Below, piece after piece: positions 8,777 through 14,977 of a stretch of 57,421 nucleotides of DNA. The stretch lies in assembly GCF_006542765.1 (NCBI RefSeq), contig NZ_SKCD01000031.1:1-57421 (forward strand), written 5' to 3'. Each line of letters opens with the position of its first letter. Within the stretch, counting starts at the first letter, position 1. The notes under the pieces are model-generated. The model ran no database searches, was not told the DNA's origin, and saw nothing but the letters and a program-made list of their open reading frames with translations. This stretch comes from Paenibacillus luteus (GTDB lineage: Bacteria; Bacillota; Bacilli; Paenibacillales; Paenibacillaceae). Both the position numbers and the translations under genes were made by a program.

Positions 8777-9250
8777 CTACCGAGTTGCAGCCTGTTCATA
8801 GGCTTCCGCGCAGCGCTGCATCAACAGGCAAAAGGAGCGGTTATGCCCGATAAAAAACGAAGATACATCATAACGATTGCGGGCCGGTTCATACGTGACT
8901 AGCAAACGATGCTTTAATAAACCCATAGCAAAACGAACGAAATCCTCGGTTTGCCCGCACGAATGAAATGTAATATACGCATATAAGGAATGCTCGAATG
9001 GGTCATCCAGCACACTAACGCCAGCGCATGAAAACTCTGTCGGGATATTCATGCAGCGAAGAAGGGAAAGCGCAGGATAAAGCTCTGCGTCTACGGCGAA
9101 TGAATCCATCAGCACCGTAAGCTTATCCTTTTTTTTCAGTTTTACACGTTCAGCCCAAGCTTCCAGCTCCCGATTCCTCCGCATCCACATCCCATCTGAA
9201 TGCTTGCTAATCATAAGCTCCGTTTTGTCGTTCATGATGCTGTTGCTCAT
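8777..9250 (-). CDS. Conserved-looking protein of unknown function in a CobW/ABC cluster
   Basis: I do not recognise a named family in these 157 residues. The protein is soluble, with no signal or membrane segment. A central stretch, PTEFSCAGVSVLDDPFEHSLYAYITFHSC, has the S-C-x-G pattern seen in several small uncharacterised proteins that may bind metal or nucleic acid. Cysteines and histidines are frequent (SCAG, FHSC, GHNRSFC, QRC), which fits a metal-related role. AAGGAG lies eight bases before the ATG at 9250. The gene starts 22 bases after the CobW-type GTPase, so the two are cotranscribed, and the importer genes begin 109 bases later. A zinc-related role is inferred from position only. 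Confidence 0.7.
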   Translation of the reverse strand: MSNSIMNDKTELMISKHSDGMWMRRNRELEAWAERVKLKKKDKLTVLMDSFAVDAELYPALSLLRCMNIPTEFSCAGVSVLDDPFEHSLYAYITFHSCGQTEDFVRFAMGLLKHRLLVTYEPARNRYDVSSFFIGHNRSFCLLMQRCAEAYEQAATR

Positions 9251-9272
9251 CCGTTCCACTCCTTATTAACCA

Positions 9273-10472
9273 TCAAGAGAAATTGGGGATCGGGTCCTTC
9301 AGGTCACGCCAGTTGCCGGCCAATTCTTCCGGTGTCAGCAGCGCCGTATCCAGTGACCTGGCAATCTCCTCACGGTCCATGTCTATGCCGATAAATACAA
9401 GCTTCGTGACCCGGTCGCCCCATTTCTCGTCCCAATCCGCCGTTTTCTCGTATTCGCCTCCAAAGTAGGCAAAGCGCTCTTCCTCCGATAAAGCCGCGAC
9501 CCATAGACCTGCTGGAGAAAGCTGCCGTGATACCCCAGCCTGGCTGAATGTAACCGCCATATTATTGCGCGTAGCAATCCACATCAGACCTTTGGAGCGC
9601 ACAACCGCCCTCGGCCATTTCGCGAGCCATTTCAGCAGCCGCTCCGGATGAAACGGAATTTTCCGCTTATAAATGAACGTTGCGATGCCGTATTCTTCCG
9701 TTTCAGGCGTGTGCTCCTCCTTCTGAAGCTCTTTGATCCAGCCTGCGGACTGGCTTGCTTCTTCAAAATCGAACAAGCCTGTATTCAAAATATCTTTTGG
9801 ATTAACGCCGCCATTGCTCGCTCTTACCACCCTCGCCCTCGGCTGCAGCCCTTTTAGCGTCCTTTCAAGTCGATCCAGCTCGTCTTCGCTAACCATGTCG
9901 CATTTATTAATAATGAGCACATCGCAAAATTCAACCTGCTCAATCAAGAGATGGACTACTCCCCTAGTGTCGCTCTCGCCCGCTTCCTGCGCGCGATCAA
10001 GCAGCGATTCCTGCGTGTTGTAATCGTTCCAGAAATTGATCGCGTCCACGACCGTAACCATCGTATCCAGCCGTGTCAGCCGGGATAAATCGATATTTTG
10101 CTCCTCATCTACGTATGTAAACGTTTGTGCTACCGGGACTGGCTCGCCAATGCCCGTGGATTCGATCAAAATATAGTCAAAACGCTTCTCCAGCGCCAGT
10201 CGCTCCACCTCCTTCAGCAAATCATCCCGCAGCGTGCAGCAGATGCAGCCATTGGACATTTCTACAAGCGATTCCTCCGTCCGGCTAAGCCCGCCGCCAT
10301 CGCGTATCAAATCAGCATCAATATTCACTTCACCTAAATCATTGACGATAACGGCGACTTTCAATCCTTCCCGATTGTTCAGCACATGGTTCAAAACCGT
10401 CGTTTTGCCGGCTCCCAAATAACCGCTTAGCACCGTAACTGGAATTTTTTGAACTGCTGCTTGTTTTGTCAT
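9273..10472 (-). CDS. CobW/COG0523-type metallochaperone GTPase (YciC/ZagA-like)
   Basis: This G3E-family GTPase is thought to hand zinc to proteins when zinc is scarce. The N-terminal P-loop is GYLGAGKTT (about residues 17-25). The metal-binding CxCC motif is in SNGCICCTLRDD, and NKCD is the guanine-specificity motif. A CobW C-terminal domain occupies about residues 280-385. The length of 399 residues is normal for YciC relatives. AGAGGTGG eight bases upstream fixes the ATG at 10472; the longer frame has none. A perfect Zur-type box lies about 120 bases upstream. B. subtilis yciC is a well-known Zur target, which supports the assignment. It is cotranscribed with the downstream unknown gene. 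Confidence 0.93.
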   Translation of the reverse strand: MTKQAAVQKIPVTVLSGYLGAGKTTVLNHVLNNREGLKVAVIVNDLGEVNIDADLIRDGGGLSRTEESLVEMSNGCICCTLRDDLLKEVERLALEKRFDYILIESTGIGEPVPVAQTFTYVDEEQNIDLSRLTRLDTMVTVVDAINFWNDYNTQESLLDRAQEAGESDTRGVVHLLIEQVEFCDVLIINKCDMVSEDELDRLERTLKGLQPRARVVRASNGGVNPKDILNTGLFDFEEASQSAGWIKELQKEEHTPETEEYGIATFIYKRKIPFHPERLLKWLAKWPRAVVRSKGLMWIATRNNMAVTFSQAGVSRQLSPAGLWVAALSEEERFAYFGGEYEKTADWDEKWGDRVTKLVFIGIDMDREEIARSLDTALLTPEELAGNWRDLKDPIPNFS

Positions 10473-10593
10473 TTGCCTATCCACCTCTTTGTTTAAGTTG
10501 AGTTGCCCTTCCGTTTGCATTTGCTCTTTTTAGCTGTGCATTAAAAATAAGGAACATGCAATCCAGCTAATTCATGTTATACCTCGGACGAAA

Positions 10594-10612
10594 AATCGTA
10601 ATAATTACGATT
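10594..10612. promoter_or_regulatory. Zur-type operator (perfect 9-1-9 inverted repeat)
   Basis: AATCGTAATAATTACGATT is a perfect dyad with one central base and matches the B. subtilis Zur box core TCGTAATnATTACGA at every position. It lies between the AAA+ gene and the CobW-type GTPase, about 120 bases upstream of the GTPase start. Zinc-dependent repression of the GTPase, the unknown gene and perhaps the importer is the expected effect. No zur gene is in this window. Confidence 0.85.
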
Positions 10613-10684
10613 AAACTAGAGCATATTTCTCCCTCTTCTTCGTTACCAAGCTTATAAAATTATGATCGGTCATCGTTCTATCGG

Positions 10685-11494
10685 CTACGTATTCAAATGC
10701 GGCTTATATTCCTCTAGCGAAAACTGGATATGCCTAGGCGTAAGGCGGGAGCTCTCGATAATTGCTTTTCGCTTTGCCTTTAATACAATTTGTTCCATAT
10801 CAGCAAAGCTGCATCCCTTGAGCGAGGAGGAAGCATTCAGCAGCGTATGTTCTTCATGCTCAAAATCACCGATGAGCAGCCTAATATACTCGTGTCTCGT
10901 TGTATCATCGGGCATACCATACGTCATCTTCGTATCGAATCTTCGCCAAACCGCGTGATCCAGCTCCTCCTGCAAATTCGTAGCGGCCATAAACAGGCTG
11001 TCGCACTCGAATTCGTCCAGGCATTGCAGCAGCGTATTCACGACCCGCGCCATTTCCTTCACTTCGTCATTGTTTTCCCGCGTTCTTGCTATCGCATCAA
11101 ACTCATCCAGAAAGAGCACACAAGGCGACGCCTTGGCATATTCGAATATTTTGCGCACATTGCTGGCCGTCTCGCCAAGGTGGCTGTGAATAATGGAATC
11201 CAAGCGAACCAGCACGAGCGGAATGTTAAGCTGCTGCGCCATAAAAAAGCCCGTTAGCGTCTTGCCCGTGCCTGGCGGCCCATACATGACGATTTTATTG
11301 GGAATCGGAACGTCATGTTCAGCGAATTTATCTTTTATCTCCAAAATGGTTAGAAATTCCTCAATGATTCTGCGATTTTCCGGCTGAAATACGATGCGCT
11401 TCACCTTGCGCGCACAATCCTTTGGCGCATAGAAGGTCGCCATCTCTGAGCCCTTGGCTCTCGGAAGACGGTTATGATTATTATTTTTGCTCAT
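10685..11494 (-). CDS. AAA+ family ATPase (FtsH/CDC48-like module)
   Basis: This is a soluble AAA+ ATPase of 269 residues that is mostly a single AAA module. Walker A is YGPPGTGKT, Walker B is VLFLDEFDAI, and a sensor-1 Asn (FMAATN) and an arginine-finger region (DHAVWRRFD) are present. There is no peptidase domain, so it would remodel a partner protein or work with a separate protease. The ATG at 11494 (MSKNNNHN) is preferred, with AAAGGAG 13 bases upstream; MATFYAPKD at 11443 is an alternative. The Zur-like box just upstream suggests expression during zinc shortage. It is followed on the same strand by the CobW-type GTPase, which has its own Zur box. No target can be named. Confidence 0.85.
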   Translation of the reverse strand: MSKNNNHNRLPRAKGSEMATFYAPKDCARKVKRIVFQPENRRIIEEFLTILEIKDKFAEHDVPIPNKIVMYGPPGTGKTLTGFFMAQQLNIPLVLVRLDSIIHSHLGETASNVRKIFEYAKASPCVLFLDEFDAIARTRENNDEVKEMARVVNTLLQCLDEFECDSLFMAATNLQEELDHAVWRRFDTKMTYGMPDDTTRHEYIRLLIGDFEHEEHTLLNASSSLKGCSFADMEQIVLKAKRKAIIESSRLTPRHIQFSLEEYKPHLNT

Positions 11495-11530
11495 TTGGGG
11501 GATAAAACTCCTTTTGTTGAATCTTTTTAT

Positions 11531-11549
11531 AATAGTAATCATTACGTTT
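11531..11549. promoter_or_regulatory. Zur-like operator upstream of the AAA+ ATPase
   Basis: AATAGTAATCATTACGTTT matches the 9-1-9 Zur box with two arm mismatches, one in each arm. An additional half-site ATTACGATTT follows at about 11565. The box lies about 37 bases upstream of the ATPase start, where a bound repressor would block the promoter. Confidence 0.6.
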
Positions 11550-11640
11550 AAGTATATCAGAAACATTACGATTTGCAAAATAAATTCAAAGGTGCGTATT
11601 TCACTCCTCCTCTACGCAATGGTTTGACTTGTCTGATGCA

Positions 11641-11692
11641 AAAAAACAAGAGCCTTCCCCTTTGGCTGCAGAAACTGCTTCAGGGAAAGCTC
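11641..11692 (-). terminator. Intrinsic terminator of fur
   Basis: GAGCCTTCCC and GGGAAAGCTC pair with one wobble. On the minus strand the stem is followed by CTTGTTTTTT. It lies about 75 bases past the fur stop codon and separates fur from the Zur-controlled genes on its left. Confidence 0.85.
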
Positions 11693-11767
11693 CTGTATCT
11701 TTTTATCCTCAACTATTCACTCACTAACAGCATTTAAGCCATAGAATCATGACTTAATCTATACAGG

Positions 11768-12247
11768 TCAAGAGACCGCTTTGCGCGATCGCTTGCACTC
11801 GCCCTTGCTGCATGATTTGTAAGTACCCGTAAAATCAAGCCGATGATCCGTCACCTTGAAGCCGAATTCCTGCTCGATCCGCTGCTCGATCTCATACAGC
11901 CAATCCTCTTTGATCTCTGTCAGCGAACCGCAATCCTCGCAAATCAGATGATGATGCATGTGCTCATGACCCTCGCCGCGAAGATCGTAACGGGCCACAC
12001 CGTCGCCGAAATTCATTTTCTCCACGACATGCAGTTCTGCGAGCAGCTCCAGCGTCCGATAAACGGTCGCCAGCCCGATCTCTGAATATTGCTGCTTGAC
12101 GAGCATAAACACACCTTCTGCGCTCAAATGATCCATCTCATTCTCCAGCAGCACTCGCAATATAATTTCACGTTGGGTCGTTAGCTTGTATCCGTTCGCC
12201 ATCAAATGTCGATTGATTCGGTCCATTTCTGTTGTAATATTTAACAT
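11768..12247 (-). CDS. fur: Fur-family ferric uptake regulator
   Basis: This is a cytosolic metal-sensing repressor of 159 residues. The winged-helix DNA-binding part holds YKLTTQREIILRVLLEN and GLATVYRTLELL. The stretch NFGDGVARYDLR and the metal ligands HEHMHHHLICEDCG match B. subtilis Fur much better than Zur or PerR. The first structural zinc pair is CEDC. The second pair, usually CxxC near the C-terminus, is here spaced CSKGEC (CxxxxC). AAGGAGG eight bases before the ATG at 12247 fixes the start. A PerR-like box overlaps its promoter, as known for B. subtilis fur. It is divergent from rpmE2. I am confident of Fur-family membership and fairly confident of the Fur subtype. Confidence 0.9.
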   Translation of the reverse strand: MLNITTEMDRINRHLMANGYKLTTQREIILRVLLENEMDHLSAEGVFMLVKQQYSEIGLATVYRTLELLAELHVVEKMNFGDGVARYDLRGEGHEHMHHHLICEDCGSLTEIKEDWLYEIEQRIEQEFGFKVTDHRLDFTGTYKSCSKGECKRSRKAVS

Positions 12248-12313
12248 CCAGGATACCTCCTTGTATTGAAAAGCCTGCGCATAAACAGGAAACATTTATG
12301 AAAAGGCTTACTT

Positions 12314-12328
12314 TTAGAATCATTATAA
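12314..12328 (-). promoter_or_regulatory. PerR-like box over the fur promoter
   Basis: TTAGAATCATTATAA matches the Per box TTATAATnATTATAA at all but one position. On the minus strand it overlaps a TATAAT -10 element (12322-12327). A TTGAAA lies 19 bases upstream as a weak -35. In B. subtilis, PerR represses fur, so the same peroxide-linked control is expected here. Confidence 0.65.
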
Positions 12329-12395
12329 TTTAATGGTAGTATACTTTTTCAAATTTAGCAAATACCATATTTTAATACCGCTCTCGACCGGCGCC

Positions 12396-12424
12396 TTGAC
12401 ATTGATAACAGTTATCGATATGAT
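12396..12424 (+). promoter_or_regulatory. SigmaA promoter of rpmE2 with a Fur-like dyad in the spacer
   Basis: TTGACA (12396-12401) and TATGAT (12419-12424) are exactly 17 bases apart. The spacer holds TGATAACAGTTATCG (12403-12417), a GATAAC-A-GTTATC dyad close to the Fur box TGATAATnATTATCA. It resembles the Zur box found at 10594 less closely. A repressor bound there would occlude RNA polymerase directly. Start of rpmE2 is 52 bases downstream. Confidence 0.75.
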
Positions 12425-12475
12425 GAAGACAAGTTTTATTTCGTAAAAATTACTAATAAGGGACAGGTGAATATA

Positions 12476-12724
12476 ATGAAAGACGGAATACATCCGGTTT
12501 ACCATCAGGTTTTATTTTTTGATGTGAGCAGCGGCTACAAATTTCTGACGGGCTCCACCAAATCGTCCAATGAAAAAATGGAATGGGAAGACGGCAACAG
12601 CTATCCGGTTATCCGCGTCGATACAAGCTCGGCTTCGCATCCGTTCTACACTGGCAAACAGCGCAACACGGACAAAGGCGGACGTGTCGACCGCTTCAAC
12701 CAACGGATTCAGCAGAAGAAATAA
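12476..12724 (+). CDS. rpmE2: 50S ribosomal protein L31 type B (zinc-free paralogue)
   Basis: This ribosomal protein of 82 residues begins MKDGIHPVYHQVLFFD and includes GYKFLTGSTKSSNE, SHPFYTGKQ and GGRVDRFNQR, all typical of type B L31. It lacks the CxxC motifs of the zinc-binding type A form. In B. subtilis the zinc-free paralogue (YtiA/RpmE2) is made under zinc limitation and replaces the zinc form, freeing zinc. ATG at 12476 is chosen over the GTG at 12467 because the GTG itself is part of the AGGTG ribosome site. It stands alone on the plus strand, divergent from fur. Its placement beside Zur-boxed genes supports a zinc-sparing role. Confidence 0.95.
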   Translation: MKDGIHPVYHQVLFFDVSSGYKFLTGSTKSSNEKMEWEDGNSYPVIRVDTSSASHPFYTGKQRNTDKGGRVDRFNQRIQQKK

Positions 12725-12805
12725 ACCGTCATTCAGGAAAGAAGCTCCAGGCAGTCAGCCGTGCAATACGGCCAGCTGCAAGGAGCTTTATTTCGTTCAT
12801 CAAAG

Positions 12806-13588
12806 CTACAACACAGCAGAAATACCGCCATCGATATTGACCGAGGTTCCCGTCACAAAGGACGCCGCCTCAGACACCAGGAAGCCAATTACATTAGCTG
12901 CTTCCTGCGCGTTTCCGATCCGTCCGAGCGGAATGCCATGGCGAGGATCGGCAGCAAATTCCTCCCAGCTAAGCTCAGGTGCTTTTGCCTGCCACATCCG
13001 TTCGATTTGGGCGCTGCGAATGAGCCCGATACATACGGCGTTTACCCGTATCTGGTCTGCAGCGAGGTCTTTGCTCATCGCTTTGGTGAGCGCGAGGCCT
13101 GCCGCACGGCTAACCGATGTAGGCAGCGAGGAAGCGCCTGGCGTTTTTCCGCCGATCGCCGTTACGTTAACGATTGCGCCGCCACCTACATCACGCATAT
13201 AAGGCAAAGCCGCACGCGCAAAATGAACGGCACCAAACAGCTTCAAGTCCAGATCCGATGTCCAAGCATCCGTCTCTACCTGCTGGAATGGACGGGCTGC
13301 TGACGTGCCCGCGTTATTGACCAGGATATGGATGCCGCCAAAATGTGCCGCTGTCTCTTCAACGGCCCGAACCGCCTCTTCAGCCTTGGACACGTCTGCG
13401 CTAATCGCCAGCACCTCTTTGCCTGTCTGCTCTTTGATTTGCTCTACTGCGCTTTGCAGCGCTTCTGCGTCTCTAGCTACAATCGCAATCTCAGCGCCTT
13501 CAGATGCGAGAAGCAATGCCGTCGCCAGCCCAATTCCTTTGCTTCCACCCGTAATGATAGCAGCCTTCCCGCGAATCCCAAGTTCCAT
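12806..13588 (-). CDS. SDR-family oxidoreductase with atypical active site
   Basis: This is a Rossmann-fold short-chain dehydrogenase of 260 residues. TGGSKGIGLA near residue 14 binds the dinucleotide, and NNAGTSAARPF is the NNAG motif. The C-terminal NIDGG is also typical. Where the catalytic YxxxK should be, the protein reads LPTSVSRAAG, so Tyr and Lys are replaced by Thr and Arg. The same replacement occurs in the BKR-like SDR subgroup, so this is not a local defect. Enzymatic activity on a normal SDR substrate is doubtful. It is the last gene of a three-gene minus-strand run. Confidence 0.88.
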   Translation of the reverse strand: MELGIRGKAAIITGGSKGIGLATALLLASEGAEIAIVARDAEALQSAVEQIKEQTGKEVLAISADVSKAEEAVRAVEETAAHFGGIHILVNNAGTSAARPFQQVETDAWTSDLDLKLFGAVHFARAALPYMRDVGGGAIVNVTAIGGKTPGASSLPTSVSRAAGLALTKAMSKDLAADQIRVNAVCIGLIRSAQIERMWQAKAPELSWEEFAADPRHGIPLGRIGNAQEAANVIGFLVSEAASFVTGTSVNIDGGISAVL

Positions 13589-13619
13589 CTCCCGCGTCGC
13601 CTCCCTCTTTGCTTTATGC

Positions 13620-14030
13620 TTATTTTTGAACGATATCGATAACCCTCTGTACCTCGTCGTTGATATCGACCTCTACATTCGCTGGCAAATTGACGATAAA
13701 TATGCCCCCGAATACTTGCTGGGATTTCCCTTTCCAATCCCTAATTTTGTTTTTCAACATTTTTAGCTCCAAGGAAAAAATAACCTCTTTGCTTAGAAGC
13801 CAATTATGCCTGGTGAACGTTGATTTCTCAATCGTTTCTATGTACATGGAAGCATCCTTTATTGCTTTCACCCTTATAACGTCACCATAAGCCACATTTT
13901 CGGTAAAAACAGGATTTTCCTCAATTCGATAAATGTCTTCATCCAGTTGAACGACGTCTAATACCTCAACCTCCCGGCCTGCGCCATCGAAGCAGAGATG
14001 CAATGGAATAAAATCTTGAATGTGATCCAC
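13620..14030 (-). CDS. Hypothetical protein, possibly DUF4265-like
   Basis: This soluble protein of 136 residues has no signal or membrane segment. The stretch VEVLDVVQLDEDIYRIEENPVFTENVAYGDVIRVKA resembles the start of DUF4265-type domains, where a Tyr-x-Ile/Leu-x-Asn-x-Pro motif precedes a GDVV strand. This likeness is from memory and is weak. The proposed start is a GTG directly after AGAGG, so the exact N-terminus is uncertain. It lies between the ABM-like gene (45 bases upstream) and the SDR gene (31 bases downstream), so the three are probably cotranscribed. Its role is unknown. Confidence 0.65.
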   Translation of the reverse strand: MDHIQDFIPLHLCFDGAGREVEVLDVVQLDEDIYRIEENPVFTENVAYGDVIRVKAIKDASMYIETIEKSTFTRHNWLLSKEVIFSLELKMLKNKIRDWKGKSQQVFGGIFIVNLPANVEVDINDEVQRVIDIVQK

Positions 14031-14075
14031 CCTCTAGCCTAATTTCAAATGCATTGCTGGAGCTCAGCCTGTTCC

Positions 14076-14372
14076 TTAACCAAGCTCGACGTTCTCATAA
14101 TGCTCCACGACCGGGAATGGGTCGTAAAAATGATGGAGAAGACTCTTCCATTCCAAATACTCTGCCGAGCCGCGAAAGCCCTCCGTATGGTCGGTAAGCG
14201 ATTCCCATCTAACCAGTAAAATATATTGCCGCTCTGTTTCTAGGCACCGCTGAAGCTCGTGGTTGATATAGCCCCTCATACTGGAAATAATCGCAGAAGC
14301 TTTTTTGAACTGACTCTCAAATTCTAGCGAAAGCCCTTCTTTCACATGCAAAATCGCTACTTCCAAAATCAT
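14076..14372 (-). CDS. Antibiotic biosynthesis monooxygenase (ABM) domain protein
   Basis: This small soluble protein of 98 residues has a dimeric ferredoxin-like ABM fold. EVAILHVKEGLSLEFESQF begins the first strand, and YILLVRWESLTDHTEGFRGSAEYLEWKSLL holds the family's conserved W-x-S/D-x-x-x-H and R-x-S-x-x-Y/F pattern. Members include heme-degrading enzymes and quinol monooxygenases, but many are uncharacterised. The ATG at 14372 (MILEVAIL) is preferred, with AAAGGAG 12 bases upstream. It is first in the run with the hypothetical and SDR genes. Confidence 0.82.
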   Translation of the reverse strand: MILEVAILHVKEGLSLEFESQFKKASAIISSMRGYINHELQRCLETERQYILLVRWESLTDHTEGFRGSAEYLEWKSLLHHFYDPFPVVEHYENVELG

Positions 14373-14470
14373 AGGAATAGTCCTCTCCTTTGAATCTAGC
14401 ATATACGAATTGCCGTAAAAAAACCACCGCGTTCAGCAGCATAACGCCTTCCTCATAAAAAAGTTGGGTA

Positions 14471-14860
14471 ATGGAAACATTATTAGGTGAGGACAAAAAA
14501 CGGGAGGTTGCTTTGAATTATCTCTACAGCTCTTCACTGCTTCTTGCCGGCTTGCTTATCGTAAATATGGTGTACGCTTATCAAAGCAAGCATGTCGACC
14601 CGCATTTTTGGACTACGCTCAAATTTCAGCTTGTGGTACTGCCTTTGTTCCTCATTGCCAATTTGTGCATTGGTTATGGTATCAAGATTGGCTACAAGGC
14701 GCTCGGAAATCTTGGATACGTGCTGCTGGCCTCCAAAGGGCTTGAACTGTTTGTTTCCCTGCTGATGGGGTTTATCTTTATGAGGGAAGCTCCAACCTGG
14801 CGCACATGGGCAGGCCTTGCCATCATCCTAACCGGTTTTTTTGTCGCCAAAGGCAAATAA
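14471..14860 (+). CDS. Small multidrug-resistance/EamA-like membrane protein
   Basis: This 129-residue integral membrane protein has about four hydrophobic segments (residues 18-38, 55-75, 80-102, 106-127). The C-terminal half, APTWRTWAGLAIILTGFFVAKGK, has the pattern seen at the end of SMR and EamA transporters, where each helix pair ends with a G-x-x-L-I-x-x-G motif. The N-terminal ribosome site is poor (GTTGGGTA), so the start may be a later codon. It stands alone and is followed by a strong hairpin. It may be a half-size transporter that dimerises. The substrate is unknown. Confidence 0.65.
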   Translation: METLLGEDKKREVALNYLYSSSLLLAGLLIVNMVYAYQSKHVDPHFWTTLKFQLVVLPLFLIANLCIGYGIKIGYKALGNLGYVLLASKGLELFVSLLMGFIFMREAPTWRTWAGLAIILTGFFVAKGK

Positions 14861-14910
14861 AGCTTGCAATGGAAGAGCTGCACCGGGGTGCTGTCCTTCC
14901 ATTGCAAGCT
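14861..14910 (+). terminator. Hairpin between convergent genes
   Basis: AGCTTGCAATGGAAG (14861-14875) pairs perfectly with CTTCCATTGCAAGCT (14896-14910), starting directly after the stop codon. T runs are weak on both sides. It probably serves both the small membrane protein and, from the other side, the penicillin-binding protein gene. Confidence 0.7.
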
Positions 14911-14977
14911 CATTCACTTTGATTCCACTATACACTTTTTAATTTAATTGATATGTCAAAGCTCAAAGGCACGATGC

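Noticed and set aside
12323..12505. 60-codon minus-strand frame across the fur/rpmE2 gap
   Set aside because: It overlaps the promoters and operators of both genes and has no ribosome site.
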